A stretch of DNA of 64,000 bases from Megaustenia siamemsis (lineage: Eukaryota > Mollusca > Gastropoda > Stylommatophora > Ariophantidae), in the NCBI GenBank assembly GCA_032433765.1, contig JAVIAB010000092.1, positions 39,445,718-39,509,717 on the forward strand. Reading direction: 5' to 3'. The translations under genes and the position numbers were made by a program. The notes beneath the pieces are model-generated. The model saw only the letters and a list, made by a program, of their open reading frames with translations. It made no database searches and was not told the origin of the DNA. Positions 33,553 through 44,280 of the stretch are shown one piece after another (within the stretch, counting starts at the first letter, position 1; each line of letters begins with the position of its first letter).

Positions 33553-34193
33553 TTATCTGCCATACCGGATAGCGTAGGCGATCATGTCCTTCCACAATTT
33601 TCTATCTTCTGTGCATTGTATCAATTCTGTTGTTTACTTTTTCCCATGCCATGACACCAAGCTATCCAGTATTTTCTCTCTTTGTCGCCCGCACTATCAC
33701 TTCCCGGTATTTTGCCATTTGTGTCCAAGTATTCCAGCTTTCATATTCTCATGATGTGTCCGAAAAATATTGATTGTTTCTTCCTGATGTTTTTTTGGAG
33801 CTCCCTTTTTGTGTTGGCCTCTTTTTTTTTTTTTAGCCTCTTTGAGAATTTCCTCGTTGGTCTTTTTATCTGTCCATGGAACTTTTACCATCTTCTGAGA
33901 AACCCCATCCATGTGACCTTTAATCGTCTTTTTATTTGTGTGTTTACTGTCCATGTTTCGCTTCTATAGGTCACAATTGGCTCTATATAGCACCGATGAA
34001 CTCTCTTTCTCACTTCTATTGACATAGATTTGTTGCATTAAACTTGTGGCTTGAGCTATTCTGCTTTTTATTTCTGTGGTAAATCTTCCATCACATATAT
34101 CTATTCAAATAGAGACCTATCATATTGCTTTCCTTTACTGTTATGTCCATCATTTTTTGTAGCTCATTCTCTGTTTTTGCTATTAAGACTGTA
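33553..34193 (-). mobile_element. LINE A-like copy split by a SINE
   Basis: A diverged member of the family A group. The 3' end GATAGCGTAGGCGATCATGT corresponds to GCTGGCGTAGGTGATCATG in other copies. The frame 33697-33954 contains KMVKVPWTDKKTNEEILKEA, equivalent to MLRVPWTAKKSNEDVMREV. Frameshifts are common. At ATTAAGACTGTA (34182-34193) the body is interrupted by a SINE1. This point corresponds to the AMSEN or AKSEN segment just after YADD in family A. Beyond the SINE only (TA)n follows, so the 5' part is lost. Confidence 0.8.
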
Positions 34194-34450
34194 AGTAAAG
34201 TAAAGTACCCCCGTCACGCCAAATGGCGTATAGGGAAATATGGTGTTAGTGACCCTATATTTTACAGACCTTCAGCACATGATTTTTGGGGTAATGTGGT
34301 CAGTATTACGCCCGTGCTGCTTTACTTTCCCAGAAAAAAATCCGGTACTCATTTAAGGCTGGGTGAACCCGGAAGCCGTCGGTTGGGATCGAACCCTACC
34401 CCTTGTCCGTGGTAGTCCAGTTCACAAACCACTGAGCTATCGCGGCTCCC
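34194..34450 (-). mobile_element. SINE1 copy nested in a LINE with perfect 12-bp TSD
   Basis: ATTAAGACTGTA lies at 34182-34193 and again at 34451-34462. Between these, the minus strand runs from GGGAGCCGCGATAGCTCAGT to GGGGGTACTTTACTTTACTT. This gives exact SINE1 ends: a GGGAGCC start and a (ACTTT)-type tail. The B-box reads GGGTTCGATCCC. It postdates the LINE it landed in. Confidence 0.95.
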
Positions 34451-34457
34451 ATTAAGA

Positions 34458-34460
<3 letters not shown>

Positions 34461-34540
<80 letters not shown>

Positions 34541-34552
34541 CATATGTATATA
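34461..34552. repeat. (TA)n microsatellite
   Basis: Two AT runs of about 40 and 34 bases separated by a G, then a TACACATACATATG mix. Confidence 0.95.
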
Positions 34553-36249
34553 TATGAACATGATCTCAGGCTTCTCAGTATATCGAGGAGAAGACCGAGG
34601 CACCTTAAGGTGTGTCTACATTTGCATGATGATGATACAAAGGTAACAAAACCTATCATAACATAAAACAGCATAAATAACATCCAAACCTTGATGAAGC
34701 AAAGCTTTACAGTAAACATGACCTACAATCGTGGACACAAAAAAAACACATTCTCAACCCCATTCAAAAGCAAGCAATACAACTGACAAAAATAAAGCGA
34801 AGAAACGATACTATCTTCTAATCTTCATTTCACTTCCTGACTCCCACTCAAGTCAAAATCACATCAACAGTCTAATTCTTGACGATCTAAGGATCCGACG
34901 ATAAGGTGATAAGAAGTTATAACATCGACGGTCCCTGATTCCTACCCTACGTTTGCAGTACCGACAGTTCAAAGGAGTGGAGTTCCCAGCCCGACGTATC
35001 GTTATCACCTGTTATCAGCTACCGACCCGCCCCATCATACTGAGTTACTCCTGGATAAGAAGCAACTATGTTTGTATATTAAGGGCGACACCCAGGGTAT
35101 AAGACATTTGAGACTACTGCCACATCAAAGAGGACATCAATATGTTAAAGCTAGGACAGTCGTGTGGGACCGAGTATGAACAGTAGATTCGATCAGAAGT
35201 GTTATCAGAATAAGTTTAGTTATTATATGCCAAATATAGTGAAAACATTCAAGTTCAATGCAAGCAGTCTACGCCTGGAGGTCATGTCCCAAGAAGCTAA
35301 AGTAATGAAAGACATGTTCGATAGGAGTCCAGAGCCGTATCTAGGGATTTCAGCGCTTTGGGACAAAGTCAGTTCTCACGCCCCCTTCTGGACCCCTCAT
35401 GGCAAGGTGTGAGCCCTCTCAAAGTATAAAATTATTTTTAACTGGCAATTTGACTGGGTGACTCTACATCATGTGAACCCTGAACGTAGGAGACTGGATG
35501 CAGAAGAAAGAATTAACGAATTTAAAACTGGTAGTTGCATATTCTTGCGCTTCAAATTGGTAGCGCACGATTGCTAATTATTACTTTAGAAATATAATTT
35601 GTCTATTCTTTGATCATCGTTAGATGTTGAAAACAGAGTAATGTAATTTGTTTCTTCTTCGTTTTTCGACTTCCTGATACGAGGAATTGTCATGTTAATT
35701 TCACAGTCTAAAATTATTGTAAGATTGGGCCAACTTCAAATCTTGGGACGTTTCTCTTTTTCGGTTCAAAGCATCTGATCTCATAATTTTATAAGATGTG
35801 TCTTTCATGATAACTGTGGTATAACTGTTGGTCAGTAGGCGGTATGAGTTCAGAGCTTTTACCCTTGTCCAAGGTGAACTACACATGACTTACAGGTCTC
35901 ACGTACCCGGGACATTTTTTTTTAAAAGTCCAATCATCGAAAAATGTTCCTATAAAGCAGTTTAGAAAGACAGTCTAGAAAGTCTTTTAAATCGCATCAA
36001 GTGCACTGCTGTCCAGTGCAAAATAGGAAAAAATTGTACATAGAAATTGTAAACATTTAATAGACAACGAACCATGCCATGAACCCAATGTTAACACAAA
36101 CTAGAATATGTGCTGGTTTCTTGTTATCTCGAATATGTCTTTTGTCCTTTATTGAAAACTGAACCGAGAGAATTATTTATTTAATCTGGTCTTATCCTCA
36201 AAATCGAAGAAATCTAGTATTAGTTGTTTTACTGAATTTTCACAAAACT
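34553..36249. other. Unannotated 1.7 kb stretch
   Basis: No confirmed feature. The frame 35164-35412 (82 codons) has no recognisable motif. CGAGGAGAAGACCGAGGCAC near 34590 looks unlike its AT-rich surroundings but has no match here. Confidence 0.4.
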
Positions 36250-36610
36250 GGGGGTAGAGTGATCTAGAGGTAAAACGTTGGTATATCGATAGGAAGGTCT
36301 CGAGTTTGAATCCCGCCGTGTGGTGGTAGAAAGTTTCCACTTCGACTTCGGGGTTTTACCCTGCCCTGGTCTTATTGTAGTCAGATCCAATGTCTAGCCC
36401 TCTCGTAAAACGGGAAACACAGAAGGTCATGTGTGCGCACGCTCTTGTAAAAATCACCCTTTCCAGTTAACATCTAAAAGATTAGGATAAAGCCACTGCT
36501 CCTGGAAAAAAATGTTAAGCACATCTACCCAGATCTAAAATCGTAATCATCACGGCTCTAACGTAAACAACGCACGCACGCCACGTAACGGCGAACTCAA
36601 GTAAAAAAAA
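36250..36610 (+). mobile_element. SINE2, tRNA-headed, probably full length
   Basis: GGGTAGAGTGATCTAGAGGT forms the A-box-like head, and GAGTTTGAATCCC is the B-box-like element about 45 bases on. A body with GGGGTTTTACCCTGCCCTGG and GTCAGATCCAATGTCTAGCC follows. The 3' part ends in GAACTCAAGTAAAAAAAAG. Related but diverged copies are at 39063-39205 (minus) and 43555-43755 (plus). No flanking duplication is evident. Confidence 0.75.
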
Positions 36611-37026
36611 GAAAAGAAAAACGAAATTGTAGACAAACCGGAAAACCTTATTCACACATAATTAAGGCTTATATTTTCCTTAACTCAGCATTTTCGCAAG
36701 CCTAAATCTAAGATTGTCAGTACTGCATTAGAAATATTCGATGCATACAAGAAAGACACAAATATTGGAAATACGTCACCATATTTTGCACACATAATCT
36801 AGAACGAAAAAAAGCGACGTGCACAAAATGTAAACTCCTAAACAAATAAATTACTGCGTGAACAATTATTCTTCATATATTGTACAAATAACAGAGACAC
36901 CTGAAAGGTACCAATATCTACTCACAGCTGCTAAAGAACGTGGATAACACGAATAGTTGAGGATCGTGCAACTTCCATTTGATGTGAGTTCTATTTTGAT
37001 TTCAACATTCTTATAAACTGTTTTGT

Positions 37027-37620
37027 GATAGGTGAATGGGCAAAGCTGGTGCGGTCTACAGAGAGGTGAATGGGCAAAGCTGGTGCGGTCTACAGATAGG
37101 TGAATGGGCAAAGCTGGTGCGGTCTACAGATAGGTGAATGGGCAAAGCCGGTGCGGTCTACAGATAGGTGAATGGGCAAAGCCGGTGCGGTCTACAAATA
37201 GGTGAATGGGCAAAGCTGGTGCGGTCTACAGATAGGTGAATGGGCAAAGCTGGTGCGGTCTACAGATAGGTGAATGGGCAAAGCCGGTGCGGTCTACAGA
37301 TAGGTGAATGGGCAAAGCTGGTGCGGTCTACAAATAGGTGAATGGGCAAAGCTGGTGCGGTCTACAGATAGGTGAATGGGCAAAGCCGGTGCGGTCTACA
37401 AATAGGTAAATGGACACAGTGCAGTCTACAGTTAAGTCAATGGGCAAAGACAGTGCGATCTACATATAGATGGATAGGCAAAAATGTTCAGTCTACAGAT
37501 CGGTGAAAGGGCAAAGAATGGGAGGTCTACAGATAAGTGAATGGGCAAAGAAAGTGCCGTCCACAGATACGTGATTGGGCAAAGAAAGTGCAGTCCACAG
37601 ATACGTGAATGGGCGAAGAA
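37027..37620. repeat. 34-bp minisatellite, about 17 copies
   Basis: Units begin GATAGGTGAATGGGCAAAG and end GGTGCGGTCTACA, period 34. The first eleven (37027-37400) are nearly identical and differ mainly by C/T in GC(T/C)GGTG and by GATAG/AATAG/GAGAG starts. From about 37405 to 37620 the units are progressively altered, with period shifts. The minus frame through it (36866-37111) is an artefact. Confidence 0.97.
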
Positions 37621-38756
37621 AAGAATGCAATGATGATGAGATAGAAAGACAACAAAGAATGGACAAACCCTAACTTCTGCAGCTCACAACGACTAGAACA
37701 GGAACAATTGAGCTTTCAGTTGTCCTTGTTGTTCCGACAATCACGATGGTTATATTTTATAAAGAAATGAGATGGAAATGTAGGAAACAGGCAAACAATT
37801 GCAGTGTTGCGATAAAGCTGGGAGCAAGAACCAAGCGGTAGAGCGTAACGCACACTCCTACAAGTATGATGACAGCTTCACAAAAAAAGAACAAACAAAA
37901 TCATGAATTTCAGTCAGCATGCGACAAATCTTCAGAAAACGAGAACAACACAAACGGACAACGGAGAAGATTAATTTTACAACATGTTCCAGAATGAGCG
38001 AAACTAGCAGATCGATGAAAATGTAAAACAAAAGGATAATAAGGGAATTGAAATTAAAAGACACAACGAAAGAGAAATGTGCTTTAAAAAATACATACTA
38101 CAAGACTTAGCTTAAAATCTACACAGCAGCACTCAATTTTCATGTAGACCATATGCGGATGGGATGAGAAGTGAGCGGGGGGGGGGGGAAAAAACAAATC
38201 AAGCCCTGTGATTGGACGAAAAGTCTGGTAAGAGTTGGTGGGAAGGAGAAATTCATTTTAAAAAATAATTAATTCAAACAAAATATTTCCTTGGCAGAAA
38301 CATGATGTGTGTTTATCGTAGCGTCTCATAGATACATATTATAGTCTTTATGAAATTGTACTTTTTAAACTTTCAAGTAAATTTCGAGATTTAGAAATAA
38401 TTAAACTAATCCAACAAGAATTATAAAAACACACACACACATACAGGTATGAGGGTCAACTGATATTATGCAGCACGAGCAAGGAATAATGTTTTTACCA
38501 TCTGACATCCATTTTCCACAAGACCAATATTTTCTAATTTAACAAGCCCGAAACAGAAACAAAGAGCAATTTATTTCAGAACAGCGAAACAGATCTCGGC
38601 CATTTTGACACGAATCGTGGGAAGTGGGGGAACTTGTCAGTTGTCTGGCACGACATCAACAGACGTAGAGGTCACTGAGTGCATTGTTTACCTGAGGTCA
38701 AGGGGAAAAACAGAATGAGAATTTAGTTAGTTGTGTTGGTTTTGCTTTGTGTTGGC
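37621..38756. other. Unannotated stretch with a poly-G run
   Basis: A run of about 12 G lies near 38177-38188. No gene or repeat otherwise. Confidence 0.45.
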
Positions 38757-38890
38757 AGCTTTCTAACTCTAGCCAAGTTTTGAGGGACTGATTTTTGCGT
38801 TAATATCACCGTTGCTTATTGTTCACACCGGTAGCCACGTGTTCTAGTGTCCCTAGCCATGCAGGCAGATATTCTCCCACTTCAGAGATA
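38757..38890 (-). mobile_element. Partial SINE4 copy (3' part only)
   Basis: Shares AGGGACTGATTTTTGCGT, a CCATGCAGGCAGATATTCTC-like line and CCGACTTCAGAG-like bases with 29040-29155. The tRNA-like head is missing and no flanking duplication is seen. Confidence 0.65.
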
Positions 38891-39062
38891 CGCTCATATT
38901 TTTATCGCCGAGAATTTTGACGTTCTGCGTAATTTGTTTTCCTATCAGTTATATCTAAGCAGCGACCATTTTTGAACCTACTCTTTTATATTTCCAACTG
39001 CCAATGGTTTTATCACGTACACAGAATGTACACGTTAACTTCTGCTTTTCGTCGTCATCAGA

Positions 39063-39205
39063 TAGGGCCGGTCGTTGGATCTCACTACTGAGAGATCAGG
39101 GGAGGGTAAAACCACTAAGAATTGTCCACTGTCAATAGTGAGAATCGAACCCAGGACTTCTTGTCCAGAGGGCAACGTCATACATCAAGACCACCCATCT
39201 CTTAC
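39063..39205 (-). mobile_element. SINE2-related copy with tRNA-like head
   Basis: The minus strand contains a head around GATGGGTGGTCTTGATG, a B-box-like CTGGGTTCGATTC and GGTTTTACCCTCCCCTGATC. AGTGAGATCCAACGACC is shared with SINE2 (36360-36400). It is short and diverged. Confidence 0.6.
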
Positions 39206-39700
39206 AAACCCCGCTTATTTGTTCAAGAAGAGTTTATCTGTTCAGACCGACACAGTTTCGTGAATTACTCTGTCCTTGCAAGTGGTTACCATAGATTGTG
39301 GAAACGCAGGGCGGCCGGGGGTAGTACCACATACAGCACCCACAAATGTGCAGTTGGTTGTCGAGAAATGCAATCATTTACATCATATTCCTCATATTTA
39401 TAACTACCTGGAAGAGACACATTTAAGACACTGTGACCGCATGTTAGCACACTGGGTCGGCGTAAATACGATGATTTGGCTTTGTACATTTACATTGTTG
39501 GAATGAGTGAAGGAGAACGGGTTTTAATTATGAATTATTTTATTTATAAATTATAGTGGTTCGCTTCATGAAGAAATGTCGATTCAGGACAAAAGTATTA
39601 ACATTAGAACATACTATCTCGGAAACATTGAAGTCCTCACAATTTAGTGTTGTGGATAATACTGTCAACAAATTACAAATAAATAACTATATGTTATTTT
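39206..39700. other. Unannotated stretch
   Basis: Overlapping short frames at 39122-39506 have no motif. Confidence 0.35.
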
Positions 39701-39826
39701 AGAGGGAAGCAAAGAGAAAAGATACCAGACAGCCTAAGAGAATGGCCTAGAAGAAGGTCAACAACAGAAATGATAAATAGCTGTCGAGATTTAAAGTTGT
39801 GGAAAGACATGATCAGTAATTCGAAT
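39701..39826 (+). mobile_element. LINE family A 3' ORF fragment
   Basis: Translates to RGKQREKIPDSLREW, RRRSTTEMINSCRDLKLW and KDM, the last 40 codons of the family A ORF, in frame. The terminal triplet tail is missing. Confidence 0.8.
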
Positions 39827-40671
39827 GCAGTGTTCTTCTAGGGTAATTGCTTACTTTAGTATTCTATACGAATGTCGTTAAAAGATGTGGGAAGTTGCAT
39901 TTTCCTTTCAGAGCAAAGTGCATGGAGATGACTGCTGTTAGCTCCTGCAGCTGCAGGATTTATGTAACATTAACTATCCAGTTGGTTATTTGGAACTGTT
40001 TTGCAATATTTGCTCATCTCTGGGCCAAGTTATCATCTGCATATAAGTGAGCAGATAACGCTTGTGCAGCGACAGCTGACTGTTACCACGACCAACTATT
40101 AATGGTTCGTTCCCTGACAAATTCGTTGCTATCTTCACAGTAGTAAAAGACAACGCTGTATCTTGCTCATGTAGTTGTGAAAGGTAAATTAACTCGAGAA
40201 CAAAAAACCCCAATTATTTCAGACTCAAGACCTTCAGTTAAAGTTGTCATCTGGATCCTTTCTCAGGTTCTTGTAATATATTATCTAAATGTAATAAAAT
40301 TAGAGTTCTCATTATGGCTTCAGGTACATGAATGTTGTAGTTTTATCGACCAAATTTTTAAGTGTGGATTTACGCATTTATGGATGACATAGTTAATATT
40401 AAATCTGGCTGCTCTTATATTACTAGACAATTTCGGTACCTGTTTAAGGGCTGGCTGAACCTAGCAGCCGACGATCTGAATCAAACCGGAGCTCTTTTGC
40501 TCTTTGTATCTAAATCTGCTCTCAACTGCGACTCCCAAGTTACGTTGTAGAACTTATAGTAATCCTTCACAAAGAAGAGCTACTTGCTACCACTATTTTT
40601 GAAGAGCTATTTTTTTTTCAGACATAACCTATTATCTATTTGTTAAATAACAATTATAGTTATTTTAAACG

Positions 40672-40673
<2 letters not shown>
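39827..40673. other. Unannotated stretch
   Basis: Nothing recognised. TTAAGGGCTGGCTGAACCTAG at about 40444 faintly recalls the SINE1 body (AAGGCTGGGTGAACC), but nothing around it follows. Confidence 0.35.

Positions 40674-40740
<67 letters not shown>
40674..40740. repeat. (TA)n microsatellite
   Basis: About 65 bases of AT with one G, immediately before the family E fragment. Confidence 0.95.
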
Positions 40741-41033
40741 ACGACTAGGAACATCTGGCAAGTGATCTCAGATCATGGAGAGCATGTATAAGTAGTGGTA
40801 TAACATCTTTTTAGACTGTGATAAGGCAAAACTAAGAAGAGAAAAGACTCATGAAAAAGGATGGAAACCCCTGTGGATCAGTGTACTTGACTTGCTCATT
40901 CTAAGGCCATGTGTGTTTGTCAAGCATTGGTCGAATTGAGAGAAGATGTTCGACAAAATAAAATCTTTAAAAAAAAAATAAAATACACAATAGCCTCCAC
41001 TAGACCGTCTGAAAGACGAAAAGGGCCGTACAT
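40741..41033 (+). mobile_element. LINE family E 3' end
   Basis: Corresponds to the reverse complement of 5770-6055. It shares GGAACATCTGGCAAGTGATC, GAGAGCATGTATAAG, TTAGACTGTGATAAGGCAAA and GGAAACCCCTGTGGATC. The closing ACCGTCTGAAAGACGAAAAG contains a five-base-pair hairpin (41006-41018). It inserted beside (TA)n and is followed by the 3' end of a minus-strand family A copy. Confidence 0.88.
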
Positions 41034-41042
41034 ATATATATA

Positions 41043-42010
41043 TCATCAAGTACCGGGCCTACTGGCGTAGGTGGTAAGTCTCTCCACAACTTTCGATCTC
41101 GGCAGCTATTTATCATTTCTGTTGTTGACCTTCTGCCAAAATATTCTTTTAAGCTGTCTGTTATTTTTTCTCTTTGCTTCCCTCTATCTCTTCGTCCCTC
41201 AATTTTTCCAGTTGTTACAATATATTCCAGTTGTTCTCTTCTCATTACATGGTCAAAAAATGATGCTTGTTTCTTCCTAATATTGGAAATTAACTCTCTT
41301 TTTGCTTTGACCTCTCTCATAACATCTTCATTACTTTTCTTAGCTGTCCATGGTACTCTTAACATTCTTCTGTAAAACCATATTTCTACAGACTCCAGTG
41401 ATTTTCTTGTCTGTTGTTCCGTTGTCCATGATTCGCATCCATATGTTAAGACTGGCTCTACATAACATTTAAGAACTCTTTTTCTTGTTTCTATTGTCAA
41501 AAATGGATTGCATAGTATCTTCCTCATTTTTTGGAAAGCTGCTTTTGCCTGAGCCATTCTACATCTCACCTCTTTTGTACATCTTCCCTCTGAGGTTAAC
41601 AAAGTTCCCAAATATTTAAATTAATTTACCTGTTTTAATATTGTTCCACTTGTCTTTATTTTGCACTGATGTGATGTCTTTTTCTTTGTTGTTACCATTA
41701 CCTCTGTCTTTTTGCTGTTAAGGCTGAGTCCTTTATTTTTGCTTTCTTTCACTATAATGTCCAACATTTCTTGTAACTCATTTTCACTCTTAGCGATTAA
41801 GACTGTATCATCAGCATACATTAGATTATTTATATTATGACATCCAATTGTTATTCCAGGCATGTCCCTTATGGATCTTAAAATAATCTCACTATAAATA
41901 TTAAACAAATCTGCTGACAGAACACAACTTTGACTAACACCCTGTTTTATTTGTTGAAACATTCCCAATTGGTTTCCAGTTCTTATGGCCGCTGTTTGTT
42001 GCCAGCACAT
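41043..42010 (-). mobile_element. LINE family A copy, late palm to 3' end, one nonsense codon
   Basis: Two frames (41621-42037 and 41000-41611) are one ORF split by a single TAA at 41621-41623, in place of Glu in VNEFKYLGT. Contents from 5' are [37 protein letters not shown] (usually [10 protein letters not shown], so R to S and G to S), [42 protein letters not shown] and [34 protein letters not shown] and FFDHVMRREQLEY follow; the last has D where other copies have G. The changes in the QG motif would probably damage activity. The 5' end at 42010 meets (TA)n. Confidence 0.92.
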
Positions 42011-42725
42011 GTTATATATATATATATATGCACACATATAAATGAATCTACATTAAAAGAAAAATGTATTTGCCGACAGTGATTAGAAATTAATGAGTAA
42101 AAATTACGAATCAGCGCAAATATAATGAAAGTGAATACGAAAAATATTTGTTAAATGAATAATGTAAGACGACTTGTCTTAGCGTTGACCTGTTAAGGGC
42201 TCAGAAAATGTGAGACGCTTTCGAAATAGAACAAACACGAGTTTGTAAAGAAAGAGATAATGTGAAATAAACCAGAGGATGTCATGGAAACTGATTTCAG
42301 TTTCCTCAGAAGCTTTAAATGATACTCATTGCGTTTGAGATGATAATGTATAGACGACAACAATAGAGCGTAAAATGTTATGCACCAATATATTACTCTC
42401 ATTGATTTCGATGAACACGTTAAAGTATTTCGTTTGGCACATAAAGATAACTAACTGAAGGAAAGGAATAAATGTAACAATAAAGTTATCAATAATAGCA
42501 CTAAGTTTCTTGTTCCAGGTGGACATAGCTGCAATAGAATGGTGGTGGATCAACGTGCAGACCGATGATATCAAATGAATAATTCAATGAATTGATGACA
42601 AAATTAATGACTACAGACATGAATATGAACTTCGACTGTTAAGCACATCATTTATCAGAGACTTGTTGATCGGAGTGTTATGTCTATAAAAACAAATCCT
42701 CACAATTAGACATTGATTTCGGACT
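42011..42725. other. Short AT repeat then unannotated stretch
   Basis: (TA)n at 42011-42028. At 42391-42411 there are 21 bases identical to the unit of the tandem repeat at 44156-44280. Nothing else is recognised. Confidence 0.45.
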
Positions 42726-43362
42726 TACCTCATCATCATCATCGAGTGCCGTCTCCGCAACGAAGGTTGGCTACCATGGAGCGCCATTCTGCTCTATCTC
42801 TTGCTTTGATGGTGCAGGTTGTCATAGGCTGATTTGTCCATCTTTTGATGTTACTCGTCCATGTTAGTCTTGGTCAGCCTCTGCCTCTTTTACCTTGTAT
42901 TTTCCCTCCAGGATTACTTTTAGTAGGCTGTTGTGTCTTTTAGCATGGCCCAAAAATCGCATTTGTCTTATTTGAATTGTGATTAGTAGTTCTCTTTTCA
43001 TTTTTAGTTGTTTTAAGACTTCATCGTTTGTTTTCTTTCCCTTCTATCCAATTCTACCTATTCTTCTATATATCCAGATTTCAAAGGCTTCAATTCTCTG
43101 TTCCGTTTTCTTGTCTAATGTCCATATTTCTGCACCATATAGGAATATTGAGAAGATGTAACATTTTGCTATTCTTAGTCATAGCCCTGGTGTTATTTGT
43201 TTTGATGTTAGTATGTTCTTCATGGCATTAAAATTACTTTTTGCCATTTCTATTCTTTTGTTTATTTCAGTTGTACATTTTCCATCCCTGGTTATAGTAT
43301 GTCCAAGTTAGTTGTAGTTCTGAACTGTCTCCAGGTCTATTCCTTCTATTTTGATATCCACT
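42726..43362 (-). mobile_element. LINE family C 3' fragment, close relative of the long copy
   Basis: Starts with CATCATCATCATCGAGTGCC and follows 17534-18170 almost base for base through the C-terminal basic tail, RTRQMRF-like, MWIYRRIG and thumb regions. By eye they are about 93 percent identical. Frames 42979-43161 and 43028-43231 on the plus strand are antisense artefacts. The 5' truncation is near 43362, where CCACTTACCTGG leaves the family. Confidence 0.9.
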
Positions 43363-43554
43363 TACCTGGTCCAAGCAATAACCAGTTATGCCATTTTGCC
43401 TTTTAAATAGCGGGTATAATCACTGAAGTATTGGCCAGACAGTTTATATTTGTGTTTCGTCTCCTCAATTTATACTTTTTGATCACACTAAGTTCTGTGT
43501 TGTGACTATTTTTGGAGCAATAATTGAAATAAAACAGTTGCCTTGTTAGCTTTA

Positions 43555-43755
43555 AATCCCTGGACCTCTAGGAATGTTCTGGTTTCAAATTTCGACATAG
43601 GCGTGGGAATTTCTCTATTTCGAATCAGTGGATGTTTTTTTTTTTGGTATGTACTATCTATCATCTGGTCTCTAGTTAGTGAGATCCGATGTTTAGTCGT
43701 CGTGGATAGCTATGACAACCAACAAGTCCAGTGTGCACTCTGCGTGCGTTAAAGA
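43555..43755 (+). mobile_element. Diverged SINE2-like copy
   Basis: CTCTAGGAATGTTCTGGTTTCAAATTTC resembles the B-box area of SINE2 in decayed form. TTAGTGAGATCCGATGTTTA and GTGTGCACTCTGCGTGCG match the SINE2 body at 36375-36450. Confidence 0.5.
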
Positions 43756-44155
43756 ATCCTAAGTAGTATTTTTTTAATCAGAAAAAGACAAGGCCACATG
43801 TGACTGCTGCAGGCAAAATTTGCTTGGAGATAAAAATCTTCTCCATTTTCAAGAACTTCGCAAGAGATACAGAGCTTGTGTGTCTGAGCTGAAAGCTTTC
43901 GCTAGTGTGTGTGGCAGTGCTGCACTTTGGGAGGAGAGGTACTGTTGAGGCGATCAGAGTATCATCTATCTTCTGCTACTTAAACTTAAAAAGGTTGCCA
44001 TTTAAAATGAAGCTCAAATTGGTTGCTATATCTTGCCCGCCAGGTAAGTTTAATGCCATTGAACTTATTTCAAACGAAATCTAGCGCAAATTCGTTAATA
44101 AGGAATACCTTGTTTACAGGTGGTGACAAGTTTAAAAATAAACGTTTATTAATCT
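43756..44155. other. Unannotated stretch
   Basis: No feature seen. Confidence 0.35.
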
Positions 44156-44280
44156 TCCTGACTATAATACTCTCATTGATTTCTATATTATCCTGACTAT
44201 ATTACTCTCATTGATTTCTATATTATCCTGACTATATTACTCTCATTGATTTCTATATTATCCTGACTATATTACTCTTG
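44156..44280. repeat. 35-bp tandem repeat, about 3.5 copies
   Basis: Units start TCCTGACTATATTACTCTC and end TGATTTCTATATTA. The first unit has one difference (ATAATACT); the last stops at ATTACTC. An isolated 21-base match to the unit lies at 42391-42411. Confidence 0.95.

Noticed and set aside
35164..35412. 82-codon frame starting MGPSMNSRFDQ
   Set aside because: No domain, no repeat relation and no splice context; within chance length for this sequence.
37027..37620. Regular array resembling a CRISPR
   Set aside because: Units are head-to-tail with no unique spacers, there are no cas genes, and the context is eukaryotic. It is a minisatellite.
40444..40490. SINE1 body trace (AAGGGCTGGCTGAACC)
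   Set aside because: Match is too short and the neighbouring SINE1 blocks are missing.
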